From: an uncultured Rubritalea sp.
GTDB taxonomy: Bacteria; Verrucomicrobiota; Verrucomicrobiia; Verrucomicrobiales; Akkermansiaceae
Direction of reading: 5' to 3'
DNA length: 64,000 bases
NCBI GenBank assembly: GCA_937923145.1
Contig: CALAJT010000017.1
Location: 1-64,000, forward strand
In this document: positions 41,534 to 51,111 of the stretch, one piece after another
Layout of the letters: every line of letters starts with the position of its first letter
Numbering within the stretch: position 1 is the stretch's first letter
Notes under the pieces: model-generated
Seen by the model: only the letters and a program-made list of their open reading frames with translations
Databases searched by the model: none
What the model was told of the DNA's origin: nothing
Made by a program: the position numbers and the translations under genes

Positions 41534-42607
41534 CTAGAGTAGATGGTTAAAATGATCTTCCGCTTGAAGGGATTCTACGAAAGCGACTAGCAAATCTACG
41601 GTGTAATTTATGTCCTCTATATGCGCGGTTTCTACTACTGAGTGCATACTCCTGATAGGAAGGGAAACTAGTGCACTAGGTATACCTTGCTTAGTAGTGT
41701 AGACATTATCAGTGTCTGTATAAGTGCTGTTAGGGGTAGCTTCGTGCTGAAGGGGTATTTTCTTTTCGCTAGCTAATTGGATGAGTCGCTCGACGACTAA
41801 GGGATGATTTGCTGAGCCATGAGCTACCGTAGGACCTTTACCTAATTTTACGTCTCCGACTTCTTTTGCATCTAGGCCAGGAGTGTCCGTAGCATGGGTT
41901 ACATCTATACAGATACAAACATCTGGTAGGTGACGGTAGGCTGCCATCGCTGCTCCAAAGCCACCTATTTCTTCTTGTGTAGCATTAAGACAGATTAGAT
42001 TATGTGTCAGTGTCTTCTCTGATAACCTCTTCATTGCCTGAGCGATGATATATCCGCCGATACGATTGTCCAATGCTCGGCTTACGATTTTATCACCTCC
42101 TAAAAGAGTCGGCTTATCGGCATAGACAGCTACGTTACCTACTCGTATTCCAAGCTTGGCTACTTCTATAGAGTTACTCACTCCCACATCGATCCATAGT
42201 TCATGAACCTTTGGAGCTTTTTCTTCGCTGGCATCTTTTCTCAGATGCACTGCTGTATTTCCTATAATGCCTAAGACCTCACCCTTATCACCTAGAATAC
42301 TAATTCTTCGACCTCTGGCTGTAGCAGTATCGCTGCCACCGAGCTTGTCTACATAGAGGAAGCCTTCATCTGTGATATGCCTGACCATGTAGCCGATCTC
42401 GTCTGCATGCGCTTCGAGCATTACTGACTTTGAGACAGAATTACTAGCTGATTTAGTAGCCCAGGTAGATCCATAAGCATCACATTTAACCTCAGAGGCA
42501 ACAGGCTTCAGAAACTCAGACCACACTCGTTGTCCTGGCATTTCAAAGCCTGTTGGGCTTGGTGTTCCTAGTAGTTTAAAGAGAAATTCTTGATCTTCGA
42601 GTGGCAT
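41534..42607 (-). CDS. M42 family metallopeptidase (glutamyl aminopeptidase/endoglucanase-like)
   Basis: 357 residues. M42 enzymes are dinuclear metal aminopeptidases that form tetrahedral complexes. Metal ligands and catalytic residues are visible: H67 and D69 in LEAHADEIGY, Asp in SRALDNRIGG, Glu pair in ATQEEIGGFG, Asp in CIDVTHATDT, and His in LPIRSMHSVVE. No signal peptide, so cytoplasmic. Name 'endoglucanase' sometimes used for this family is misleading. Between an AsmA-like gene and moxR. Confidence 0.9.
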   Translation of the reverse strand: MPLEDQEFLFKLLGTPSPTGFEMPGQRVWSEFLKPVASEVKCDAYGSTWATKSASNSVSKSVMLEAHADEIGYMVRHITDEGFLYVDKLGGSDTATARGRRISILGDKGEVLGIIGNTAVHLRKDASEEKAPKVHELWIDVGVSNSIEVAKLGIRVGNVAVYADKPTLLGGDKIVSRALDNRIGGYIIAQAMKRLSEKTLTHNLICLNATQEEIGGFGAAMAAYRHLPDVCICIDVTHATDTPGLDAKEVGDVKLGKGPTVAHGSANHPLVVERLIQLASEKKIPLQHEATPNSTYTDTDNVYTTKQGIPSALVSLPIRSMHSVVETAHIEDINYTVDLLVAFVESLQAEDHFNHLL

Positions 42608-42632
42608 TATGAGTCGCAGGGGCAGGTTTACG

Positions 42633-44123
42633 CTAATCAGAAAGTTCCTGGTTTAGCTGGTCAAATGTATCTGCTGGAGACCGTCTCTTAGCACGAGCAA
42701 ACTGGTCTGATAAGTCATCCGTAGGTGATGCTAAAGTTCCTCCTATTGTGATGTCAGTCCATAATAAATCACCATCGTCTTCCTTGAAGATTTTTTTCAG
42801 TCTACGCACTTCTAGAGGTGACAAGCTGACGATGGGAATACCGATTTTCATTTCACCTTTAATATCTCCTGATTTATGCACTTCAAAGCTACCTTTTAGC
42901 TCCATCTGAGAGGTCTCTACTAATTTGATATCTGAGAAAACCACTTTGTCCTTCAGCCAGTTCATCGAAAACTTTGATCCACTGGTGAAGGATGGCCTAG
43001 AGTAGAAACTATCCTTCATCTCTAATGAAAGTGTCTCTACGAATGCGAATGTAGACACCCCTATCTTATCAGATTCTACATGGGTAAGTATCTCTTTAGA
43101 TTCTATGTCACCTAATTTCATCTTGAAAAATCCTTCGCCCTTAGTGATTTCTCCATGCATGAATCTCTTTGTTTTCAGATCTACCCACCCAGACATCGCC
43201 ACATTAGAGAATTTTGTAACAAGTGATATTTTAGAAGCATTTCTGTAACCTACTTCTCCAGCTAAGGATATAGTACCGTCTCCATTTTCAGGCTGTAGAA
43301 CGAGGGAGAGATCTGCATAGGTTTGCTTAATTTCTATTACCCCAGATTTGATCTTATGATCCTCAAATAGTGGTGCTTTTAATTCTCCTCCATAGAGGTA
43401 AACTTGCTTTCCACCATTTGCATCAATAGAGAAGTTAGCTTGCGTATTTGTTACTAGCCAGTCATTTTGCTCGCCAATGGTTGCGGTTAGCTTGTTACAC
43501 TTATAGGTATCAAAGCTGAACTCTACAGGCGTCTCTCCACTCGGACTGATCTGATCTGGAGCATCTAACATATATAGTTTCATCTCTCCACTATCAGCTA
43601 GGACTTCAGGTCCACTCCAGCTGCCGCCTATAAATGAAAATATCCCATAACCTGCATCTAGACTGTCTAGTTTTAAAGAATCGATAACTGAGTTAGGAGA
43701 TACCCAGTCAAATGTGAGCTGCTTCATACTTGCCTTGGCTGGAGATAATGCTAGACCTCCAACTTTTACTTCAGCTCCGGATTTCGACTCAATAGTTGTT
43801 ACTACCTTCTCACTGAATTTATTACCGTTATAGTAAGATAGAGTGATTACAAATGCGATTCCTGCTAGTAATAACATAAAGAGAGATGAACATAAGAGAA
43901 TTACCTTATTACGAGTATTTTTTTTCTCTTTCTCTTTCTTAGGTTGGGTAGATCTCCTCTTACGCGACTTTACTTTTAGAGCTTTTGAGCCATCGGCTCT
44001 AGTGACCATCACTCCGTCTTTCGCTAAATCAGGATTTGCGCTCCTGATATCTTTATTATCACTACCTCGCTTGAGGTTTTGCATCATTTCATCTACGGAA
44101 ATATTCTCGTTTTTCTCTGGCAC
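42633..44123 (-). CDS. AsmA-like membrane-anchored protein
   Basis: 496 residues. A ~75-residue Lys/Arg-rich cytoplasmic N-terminus (RKRRSTQPKKEKEKKNTRN) precedes one membrane helix (VILLCSSLFMLLLAGIAFVI). The large periplasmic part starts like AsmA proteins (SGAEVKVGGLALSPAKASMK) and is beta-rich, ending with a Ser/Pro-rich tail. I do not recognise a named family. It lies 102 bases after the secretin gene and 25 before the M42 peptidase. AsmA-like proteins bridge the envelope or transport lipids; such a role for this one is inference only. Confidence 0.6.
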   Translation of the reverse strand: MPEKNENISVDEMMQNLKRGSDNKDIRSANPDLAKDGVMVTRADGSKALKVKSRKRRSTQPKKEKEKKNTRNKVILLCSSLFMLLLAGIAFVITLSYYNGNKFSEKVVTTIESKSGAEVKVGGLALSPAKASMKQLTFDWVSPNSVIDSLKLDSLDAGYGIFSFIGGSWSGPEVLADSGEMKLYMLDAPDQISPSGETPVEFSFDTYKCNKLTATIGEQNDWLVTNTQANFSIDANGGKQVYLYGGELKAPLFEDHKIKSGVIEIKQTYADLSLVLQPENGDGTISLAGEVGYRNASKISLVTKFSNVAMSGWVDLKTKRFMHGEITKGEGFFKMKLGDIESKEILTHVESDKIGVSTFAFVETLSLEMKDSFYSRPSFTSGSKFSMNWLKDKVVFSDIKLVETSQMELKGSFEVHKSGDIKGEMKIGIPIVSLSPLEVRRLKKIFKEDDGDLLWTDITIGGTLASPTDDLSDQFARAKRRSPADTFDQLNQELSD

Positions 44124-44225
44124 TTTATTTGATATCTATTGGATGTTCGAAAACTATTTAGGAGGGTAATGGATGTAGTCGTATTATTACAACAAACAGC
44201 GGCAAATTTTAATAAGTTAAGATAA

Positions 44226-46739
44226 CTATCTATCTCTCCATGGGCGACCAGTAGGATCTACGAGTTCTGCTTTCACGAAGATGACAATCGCTGTCTTAGT
44301 AGAACGCAACGCATCACTCTGGAAGAATCTGCCAATCATTGGGATATTACCTAGAATCGGCGTCTTGTCATTCACCGTCTCGACTCGGTGCTCCTTTAAA
44401 CCTCCAATTACTAAAGTATGACCATCTTGGATAGTCACATTCGTATTCGTTCGGATCACCCTGAAGACAGGCATAAGTATTTCGTTTCTTGAAATTACCT
44501 GGGGAGTGACTAGTCCTGTAATAGGATCAATTTGAGCCGTCTGTATCGGGCTACCGTAGTTCACAAAACCCTCAAACGAACTAAGGTTAGGGTTTATACT
44601 AAGATCTATGTAGTTTTTATCATCGCTCACAGTAGGCTCCACTTCTAAGAGCATACCTAACTGCTTAGTAGTAAAACTTGTAGGAGTAGGAGGAGTTACT
44701 GGAGAAGCTGCCCCATTACCAGTTTCTACAGTATTAGGCACTTCGCCTGGCTCGTATTCTTCTGGATATATAAAGTCTCTACCAGAATAAATAGTAGCTT
44801 TTTGACCAGGGGCAGTCACTACGGACGGCACCCATATTTGCGAATTATCATTCTTCTGTTTTACTCCACGCAGAATCATCTGGTAGTTCGTATCACTAAT
44901 AGTGCCTGAAACCTGAAGCACACCCGGTGCGCGAGATGGTAGCACTGACGCTACTCCAGAGGAGTTCTGAGAATCTGCTATCAGATTTGAAATACCGCCC
45001 TGTCCAAAGGCAGTATCACCACTTCTGTTACCATTGTTGAGAGGTTGACCTGCGAAAGTTATTCCCGGGATTGCACCTGCAATAGGAGTGAGAGGCGAGG
45101 CTTGATTACCAACAGTTCCACCTCCGACAGATACTCTTCCAGCCTTAGTAGGATCTATAAGCCAATCGTAACCTAACTCTGTTAGGTCTGTTTGTCCGAT
45201 CTCCATTATCGTGACTTTCAATACGACTTGGACTTTTTCCTTCATCGCCTGAGCCCTTACAAAGGTCTCAATAGAATCAAGAGCAAGTGGTGTATTTTTA
45301 ACTCTGAGGGTGTTATTATTACTTGTATAAAAAGCATATGCACCTTCTGGGAAGGCTATACCCAGCTTCTTAAAATACTCAAGCGCAGTCATTTGAGCCT
45401 GTAGTCCAGACTGAGAATTCGCAAACACGTCTTCCTGCTGTTGATTATCTCCAGCATTATCTAAAAACCCGACAGGGACTCTGAATGTGCGCTCTTCTAG
45501 ATCACCACTCTCAGAACCTAAGGGACGGATCACAATGGCATGACGTTCCGCTCTCCAGTAAGTTCCGGTAGCCTGAGTCACTCGGTCTAAAACTTCTGAC
45601 ATCGGGATACTACGAAGCTGTAAAGAAAATCTTGTTGCTCTTATCTTAGGAGCAAAACCTCCTGCTTCGTCACCGAAGCGTGTTACATAGTTAACGCCTT
45701 TTAGAGCAGGATCTAGTTCAGTAGTATCAAGCTCTCTCGTCAATGCACGAATGATGCGTAGAGCATCATCAAAAGTAGTATTCTGAAAATTCACTTCAGG
45801 CACCATGATCTGTGCTACCTTGTTGTTCCTTGTGATCTGATCTTCAGCGATCTGTTGCTCTTCTGATGTTCCGGCACTCACTATAGAGTTAACTTCCTCT
45901 TCTACCTTTCTTTCCCAGAGAGCGTCCACGTCTTGTAGAGCCTGAGCTCTATTTTGATCTCGCCCTGTTGTGTAGGAATGGCTCATCTCACCCATAGTCT
46001 TTTCCATACCACGACGTGCCGCTTTATTGTATGGGTCTAGCTTGAGCACTTCTTTATAAGCGACTACAGACTCATTATATTGTCCTTGGAGATAGTAAGC
46101 CTCTCCCTTGCGTAAAAGTTGACCCACCTGCACCACATCATTCACATGCTCTGGAGTTAGTGTAGGGCTGGAGCGGATCGGATCATCGAGCTTATCTAGC
46201 ATCTTCTTAGCTCCAGTATTTCCTGGCAGCACCTCTGGGCTCAGAATTGCCTCTAGCTGCCTTTTGGCTTCGGCTGATCTTCCTACACGGTTTAGTGATT
46301 TAGCATTCTCGACCACCGCCTGAGCATAACGCTCAGCAGATGCCTGCTTAATCTCATTAGTAAGACCTCCCTTTGGGATCATTTCAAACGCCTTACTGTA
46401 GACATCTACAGCCTTTGCATAATTTCCTTTCGTATAGAATTTATCTCCTTTTAAAAGTAGTTCCTCAGCGAGGATAACACTCTCTTGGCGCTTCTGGATC
46501 TCTTGCTGGATTAATGATGCATCCTGCGCTAGAGATGTGTTACTAAGCAGAAGAATTCCACTCATCGTGGCGGCAGCAGTTATGCTAAGTGCACTTGAAA
46601 ACCTAGACTTAGGTGCTCGGTAATGACTCCCTGACATCATGGATCTACTCCATCCTAGCTCTGCGCTATCACTTGATTTATATAAAATATTGCTTTCTGA
46701 TCTAAGTATCATCATACGAGTGAGACTACTTATACACAT
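44226..46739 (-). CDS. TPR-containing secretin (type II/IV pilus-type outer-membrane channel)
   Basis: 837 residues. After a long N-terminus and signal-like segment (ITAAATMSGILLLSNTSLAQ), TPR repeats occupy about 80-280 (GDKFYTKGNYAKAVDVYSKA; GEAYYLQGQYNESVVAYKEV). N-domains follow, including RFSLQLRSIPMSEVLDRVTQ. The secretin core ends with NVTIQDGHTLVIGGLKEH and ILGNIPMIGRFFQSDALRST. It would form an outer-membrane pore. The start ATG 46739 has AGGAGG 4 bases upstream, but Met 34 or 35 gives a better signal peptide. Similar TPR-secretins occur in Akkermansia pilus clusters, but no pilin, PilM or ATPase gene is adjacent here. Confidence 0.88.
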   Translation of the reverse strand: MCISSLTRMMILRSESNILYKSSDSAELGWSRSMMSGSHYRAPKSRFSSALSITAAATMSGILLLSNTSLAQDASLIQQEIQKRQESVILAEELLLKGDKFYTKGNYAKAVDVYSKAFEMIPKGGLTNEIKQASAERYAQAVVENAKSLNRVGRSAEAKRQLEAILSPEVLPGNTGAKKMLDKLDDPIRSSPTLTPEHVNDVVQVGQLLRKGEAYYLQGQYNESVVAYKEVLKLDPYNKAARRGMEKTMGEMSHSYTTGRDQNRAQALQDVDALWERKVEEEVNSIVSAGTSEEQQIAEDQITRNNKVAQIMVPEVNFQNTTFDDALRIIRALTRELDTTELDPALKGVNYVTRFGDEAGGFAPKIRATRFSLQLRSIPMSEVLDRVTQATGTYWRAERHAIVIRPLGSESGDLEERTFRVPVGFLDNAGDNQQQEDVFANSQSGLQAQMTALEYFKKLGIAFPEGAYAFYTSNNNTLRVKNTPLALDSIETFVRAQAMKEKVQVVLKVTIMEIGQTDLTELGYDWLIDPTKAGRVSVGGGTVGNQASPLTPIAGAIPGITFAGQPLNNGNRSGDTAFGQGGISNLIADSQNSSGVASVLPSRAPGVLQVSGTISDTNYQMILRGVKQKNDNSQIWVPSVVTAPGQKATIYSGRDFIYPEEYEPGEVPNTVETGNGAASPVTPPTPTSFTTKQLGMLLEVEPTVSDDKNYIDLSINPNLSSFEGFVNYGSPIQTAQIDPITGLVTPQVISRNEILMPVFRVIRTNTNVTIQDGHTLVIGGLKEHRVETVNDKTPILGNIPMIGRFFQSDALRSTKTAIVIFVKAELVDPTGRPWRDR

Positions 46740-47094
46740 TTATCCTCCTAGCTTAAGCTCAAAATCATAAATATTACTTAACTTTACAAAACTAAATAAG
46801 CCCAAAGCAGAGAGCTCTACAAATTACTATTTCTTTAAATCAGGGATCACAACGATCAACACGCTAGTAGATTATCTTTTACCATTCCTGAGTGATAGTA
46901 GTCTTCTAATAAGCTATTTGCTATCAGGAGGCTCTCCCCTTCTAACATCTACAGTAGTATATTGATGAATCTCAGTAGACATGAAAACATAGGATTACTT
47001 TTCATTCTGATCAAACCAAAGACAAGATTACTCTACTTCAGTAACGCATGATTTAATATAGAGCTTTATTAAGAAATTCGCTTTAATCACTACC
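46740..47094. other. Gene-free divergent region
   Basis: 355 bases between the leftward secretin gene and the rightward DUF455 fusion gene. AGGAGG at 46743-46748 (minus strand) is the secretin ribosome site. The rest is AT-rich with no ORF, hairpin or repeat that I can support; promoters for both genes are expected here. Confidence 0.45.
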
Positions 47095-49116
47095 ATGAAT
47101 GTCGTACATGAGGGTATGGATATCAAAGACGTCGCTGAATCTGTACTTTTTTCTCGTTCACTAGAAGAGAAACTAAGCTCACCCACGTCGGTGACTGATC
47201 ATCAAAAAGAATTACTCGTTTCACTTCCTGATTTACCTGGAAGACCTAGCGAACTCATCATTTCTGAAAAGGGTGTGAAAGTAGAATTCCCAGGCACTAA
47301 CAAGATCGAAGATAAGCACGAACGTGGCAAAATGCTGCATTTTCTAGCTAATCATGAACTTCTAGCCACCGAGCTGATGGCTCTGGTATTGCTGAAATTC
47401 CCCAACGCCCCTGAAGAGTTCCGCCAAGGTGTTTACAAAACCATGCGTGAAGAGCAGGCACATACTCGGATGTATATGCGTAGGATGAAAGTGTGCGATA
47501 TCGAGTTTGGGCAGTTACCTGTGAATGATTATTTTTGGAGAATGGTAGCACCGATGGAATGCCCTTTGGATTTCGTCAGTCGCCTAAGTCTTGTATTTGA
47601 ACAGGCAAATCTCGACTACTCACTCCACTACGCAAAACTCTTCCGCCAAGCTGGAGACACTGGCACCGCAGCTGTATTAGAGAAGATCTATCACGATGAG
47701 ATTGACCACGTTGGTCATGGTCTCAAATGGTTTAGAAAATGGAAGGACGAAGGACTCACTGACTGGAGCGCATTCAAAAAGCAACTCCACTTTCCTCTCA
47801 CCACTGCACGAGCTAAGGGAATGGCTCCTTACAATTCCTATGGCAGAAAGCTCGCTGGCATCGATGAGGAATGGATAGATGCCCTAGAAGTCATAGAGCA
47901 ATCTCGTGGTAGAACTCCTATCGTGCACTGGTTTAATCCGAATGAGGAGCTTGCCATGACACTGCACGAAAAACCTGTTAGAAATTTCCAAGCTAAAAAA
48001 AACCAACTCACCCTAGAAAAAGATCTCAGCGTGCTGCCCCTCACTTGGGCACGTAGAGATGACGTAGTAATCGTAGACCAAATGCCCACCAGAGAACATC
48101 TCCGCAATCTAAAGCGCTGGGGATTTCCTGTTCCTGAATTTATTCTCAGAGAAGATTCTAAAAGTTTAAAAGAGCGTAAGATCGGCGGACTCTGCCCGTG
48201 GGCATGGGGACCTCAGTCTAGCAGAATGATGCAGACTTATCAGGACTCTATCCCAGCAAAAGTCAACCGCCCATGGAGAGAGGCAGTGAGTCCTACTCTC
48301 TTCTCTAAGCTATCTGGTCTTCAGCTCGCGGAGAAACTAGATGAAAAAATCGGCGTATGGTGCACCACCTCAGATGCAGTAGTAGCTGCCATTTCAAACA
48401 TACCTGGAGGAATCCTCCTCAAAGCAGCTCTCTCTAGCGCAGGTCGCGGGCACCTCAAGATCACCCAACCTCTCACAGACAAAGACAAAAACTGGATTAA
48501 GAATATCCTCAAAGATCAGGGTGGAATAGCGGTAGAGCCATGGCTAGATAAGGTAGTAGATTTCTCTGCACAATACGAAGTCTATAATGACCACATCAAA
48601 CTCAAAGGCATGACTCGGGTAATCAATGATCCTAGCGGGCACTATCTCGGCACCTTTGTCCATTCTAAGTGGTCCACAGGATTAGATAGCGAACTGACGA
48701 AATTTCTCTACAAAGAACAACAACTCATGGAGCTCTACCGGGAGAAAATGCCTGAGCTGATCCGCGAAATAATTGACCCAAACTACCGTGGAAATTTCGG
48801 TATTGATGCTATGGTTTATTTAGATGATCACGGTAACTACCAGCTACGCAAAATAGTAGAAATAAACCCCCGAATCACCATGGGACGCGTCGCTCTTGAA
48901 CTACAAAAAAAATCTGAATCAGGCAAAGTAGGCTACTACGAAATCATCAGAAAATCGAAAATTAAAAACTTCAATCAATGGTTAAAGAATCTAACACAAT
49001 CACAATTTTTTGATGATCCAAGACTCATCGGTGAAGGTATTTACCCTATTAATGATCCAGCTCAGGCCAAGGAGTTCATTGCTTTATGGCATGTCCGAAA
49101 TCCTATGAAATATTGA
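47095..49116 (+). CDS. DUF455 ferritin-like domain fused to an ATP-grasp-like domain
   Basis: 673 residues. Residues ~75-260 match DUF455, a ferritin-like four-helix fold related to MiaE: RGKMLHFLANHELLATELMA, KTMREEQAHTRMYMRRMKVC and EKIYHDEIDHVGHGLKWFRK supply the E/H ligands of a predicted di-iron site (ExxH-type motifs). Residues ~400-640 resemble an ATP-grasp ligase: LLKAALSSAGRGHLKI (glycine-rich loop), VEPWLDKVVDFSAQYEVY, and NYRGNFGIDAMVYLDDHG with VEINPRITMG as the Mg-binding strand. I infer an oxygenase-like and ATP-dependent ligase pair in one chain acting on an unknown metabolite. Neither domain's substrate is known. Confidence 0.7.
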   Translation: MNVVHEGMDIKDVAESVLFSRSLEEKLSSPTSVTDHQKELLVSLPDLPGRPSELIISEKGVKVEFPGTNKIEDKHERGKMLHFLANHELLATELMALVLLKFPNAPEEFRQGVYKTMREEQAHTRMYMRRMKVCDIEFGQLPVNDYFWRMVAPMECPLDFVSRLSLVFEQANLDYSLHYAKLFRQAGDTGTAAVLEKIYHDEIDHVGHGLKWFRKWKDEGLTDWSAFKKQLHFPLTTARAKGMAPYNSYGRKLAGIDEEWIDALEVIEQSRGRTPIVHWFNPNEELAMTLHEKPVRNFQAKKNQLTLEKDLSVLPLTWARRDDVVIVDQMPTREHLRNLKRWGFPVPEFILREDSKSLKERKIGGLCPWAWGPQSSRMMQTYQDSIPAKVNRPWREAVSPTLFSKLSGLQLAEKLDEKIGVWCTTSDAVVAAISNIPGGILLKAALSSAGRGHLKITQPLTDKDKNWIKNILKDQGGIAVEPWLDKVVDFSAQYEVYNDHIKLKGMTRVINDPSGHYLGTFVHSKWSTGLDSELTKFLYKEQQLMELYREKMPELIREIIDPNYRGNFGIDAMVYLDDHGNYQLRKIVEINPRITMGRVALELQKKSESGKVGYYEIIRKSKIKNFNQWLKNLTQSQFFDDPRLIGEGIYPINDPAQAKEFIALWHVRNPMKY

Positions 49117-49208
49117 TGTAGAAGCTCATTGAACTATTCTTAGTAATGTATTCCTTAAAAAACACTGAAAACTCGTTGAAAAATTGGAATGTGCTTTTAA
49201 CATAACTA

Positions 49209-50096
49209 ATGCCCAATACACAAAAAGTCATCACTGAGTCACTCGTGAGCATCTGGAAATCGTTTTTAGAGCACTTACCATTTCTCGTAGGAGCTCTCGC
49301 AGTTTTAATTCTTACATGGCTAGTCGCTAAGGGTATTACTCGTCTCGCTAATCGTGCTTTTAAACGCACAAGCATGAGACCTTCCCTAGCGCAGCTGATT
49401 GTAAGATTAATCAAGACTGGTATCTGGATCTTTGGTTTCATCTCAGCAGCAATGATAGTTTTCCCAGGTCTAACACCCGCTAAGGCACTCTCTGCGGCAG
49501 GACTTGTCTCGGTAGCGGTAGGTCTTGCGTTTAAAGATATCTTTCAGAATTTTTTCGCTGGCGTGATGTTACTCTGGAAGTTCCCATTCGAGGAAGGAGA
49601 TCTAGTTTCCTGCGGTGATGTGAAAGGCCGAGTAAAGAATATAGAGCTACGTCACACACTAATCCAAGACACCTCAGGAGAGCTTATCATTCTACCTAAT
49701 TCTTTACTAGTTACTCAACCAGTCGAAGTCTACACTCATGAATCCGAGCGCAGAATCGAGCTTGACGTAGGTGTCTCATACGACACTGATCTAGATCAGG
49801 CTACTCAAGTTATCACTGAGGCAGTGAACTCTCTGACTAAAATAAACCATGACCGTGGCACCAAGATTTTACCTGTGGGCTTCGGATCTAGTAGCATCGA
49901 TTTTAAAATATTCGCATGGACTAATTCCGAGCCTATGCCCTTCCGTGAAGCTAATGCTGAGATGATCTCTGCTATTAAGAAAGCTCTTGATGATGCATCG
50001 ATTGAAATTCCCTTCCCGTATCGTACGCTGACTTTTAAAGAGCCTCTAAAGACTCTGTCAGAAAAGGCTGGAAACGGCTCAGATCAAGCTAATTAA
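49209..50096 (+). CDS. mscS: MscS-type small-conductance mechanosensitive channel
   Basis: 295 residues. Three membrane helices, with TM1 FLVGALAVLILTWLVAKGI and TM2 WIFGFISAAMIVFPG. The pore helix TM3 is LSAAGLVSVAVGLAFKDIFQ then NFFAGVMLL. The cytoplasmic beta domain has FPFEEGDLVSCGDVKGRVKN and LPNSLLVTQPVEVYTHESER. It releases solutes on hypo-osmotic shock. Convergent with the yqjK-like gene 4 bases away. Confidence 0.92.
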   Translation: MPNTQKVITESLVSIWKSFLEHLPFLVGALAVLILTWLVAKGITRLANRAFKRTSMRPSLAQLIVRLIKTGIWIFGFISAAMIVFPGLTPAKALSAAGLVSVAVGLAFKDIFQNFFAGVMLLWKFPFEEGDLVSCGDVKGRVKNIELRHTLIQDTSGELIILPNSLLVTQPVEVYTHESERRIELDVGVSYDTDLDQATQVITEAVNSLTKINHDRGTKILPVGFGSSSIDFKIFAWTNSEPMPFREANAEMISAIKKALDDASIEIPFPYRTLTFKEPLKTLSEKAGNGSDQAN

Positions 50097-50100
50097 TTAC

Positions 50101-50607
50101 CTAAAGCTGGCGATACCCTGGGGAAATATCATGATCATGAGCGTCATGATACTCTGGAGCTTCGAGTTGGCGCTGTCTTGGCATGAATTTCTTGAGCAGC
50201 ATTGTTTTGCCATGATTGAGCAAGAAGCTTTTAAAGTATGGTTTCGCAACATAAAGCAAGGACGTCGCTAAGAGTCCTTTAGAAACTTTAGTAGGCACGT
50301 CCTTTGTCGTTGCGCTCGCTTTTAGGCTACTACTACTTTTCCTACCGAAAACAACTTTAGTCACAAGTAATCCACCCACTGCTGAACCTAGAAACCACTT
50401 AATCGGACTGCTAGAAAAGGAACTAGTAATATTATTCTTAATTCCATTTTTGATACGCTTAGGAACATTGATCTTTTCTTTGATCTCTTCCTTTTTATCT
50501 TCAATCTGAGTTGCCAGCCTACTTTTTTGGCTAGTGATTTGAGCGCGTTGCCTAGAGAGCTGGTCGAGCAGCTCTAGTTTGCGTTGTTGTTCATCTCGTT
50601 TAGCCAT
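50101..50607 (-). CDS. YqjK-like protein of a yqjD-yqjE-yqjK-type trio
   Basis: 168 residues. N-terminal basic coiled region (KLELLDQLSRQRAQITSQKS, RLATQIEDKKEEIKEKINVP) resembles YqjK; a short hydrophobic segment IKWFLGSAVGGLLVTKVVFG and a second, weaker one (LLATSLLYVAKPYFKSFLLN) follow. It overlaps the upstream gene by 34 bases. Assignment rests mainly on its place after yqjD- and yqjE-like genes. In E. coli the set is stationary-phase and membrane-associated, with YqjD binding ribosomes. Confidence 0.5.
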   Translation of the reverse strand: MAKRDEQQRKLELLDQLSRQRAQITSQKSRLATQIEDKKEEIKEKINVPKRIKNGIKNNITSSFSSSPIKWFLGSAVGGLLVTKVVFGRKSSSSLKASATTKDVPTKVSKGLLATSLLYVAKPYFKSFLLNHGKTMLLKKFMPRQRQLEAPEYHDAHDHDISPGYRQL

Positions 50608-51014
50608 GCTTGATCTTTCTTAAATTCAGATTTGGTAAGTGCAAATAATTCATCCTTCGGTTTCTTGCTAAGTTTCACCAGGTAAATAAGCAGGAAAAAG
50701 AGATGGAAAACTAACATTGCTATTAGTATTGTCTGGCTTCCTGTTAGAGGCACTATTTCCTGTATCTTTCTAAAGAGTGATCCACCATGTTGTAGTAGCA
50801 AGCTGTGAACCAAGATTAGAAATAGCGCATAGGTGAATATTCCAAAAAACACTGTCATTGCTGCGACACTTAGCTTTCTTTTAGCATAAGTAGCGGCTTC
50901 CTTAGACTCAATGGCAGCTAGCTCAGTTTTTGACTTAAAGTAGTCAATACCTGAATCTTTTAACGAAACTATTGTTTCCTTAAGTTCGTTCTCTTGTGTT
51001 GGAATGGGTTGCAT
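50574..51014 (-). CDS. Phage-holin-like membrane protein (YqjE type, DUF1469)
   Basis: 146 residues. A helical N-terminus (ETIVSLKDSGIDYFKSKTEL) with AAIESKEAATYAKRKL leads into two membrane helices (AAMTVFFGIFTYALFLILVH; TILIAMLVFHLFFLLIYLV) and a Lys-rich tail. The fold fits the putative actinobacterial/phage holin superfamily III to which YqjE belongs. Middle gene of the trio, overlapping the next by 34 bases. Confidence 0.65.
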   Translation of the reverse strand: MQPIPTQENELKETIVSLKDSGIDYFKSKTELAAIESKEAATYAKRKLSVAAMTVFFGIFTYALFLILVHSLLLQHGGSLFRKIQEIVPLTGSQTILIAMLVFHLFFLLIYLVKLSKKPKDELFALTKSEFKKDQAWLNEMNNNAN

Positions 51015-51111
51015 TATATAGCAGAGTCCTGATTACTGAGTATTGGGTAAATTTACTAGAAGCCTAGTCTATATCTACTAGTTCTGTTAGATCTGGTGAT
51101 CTCTAAATCAC

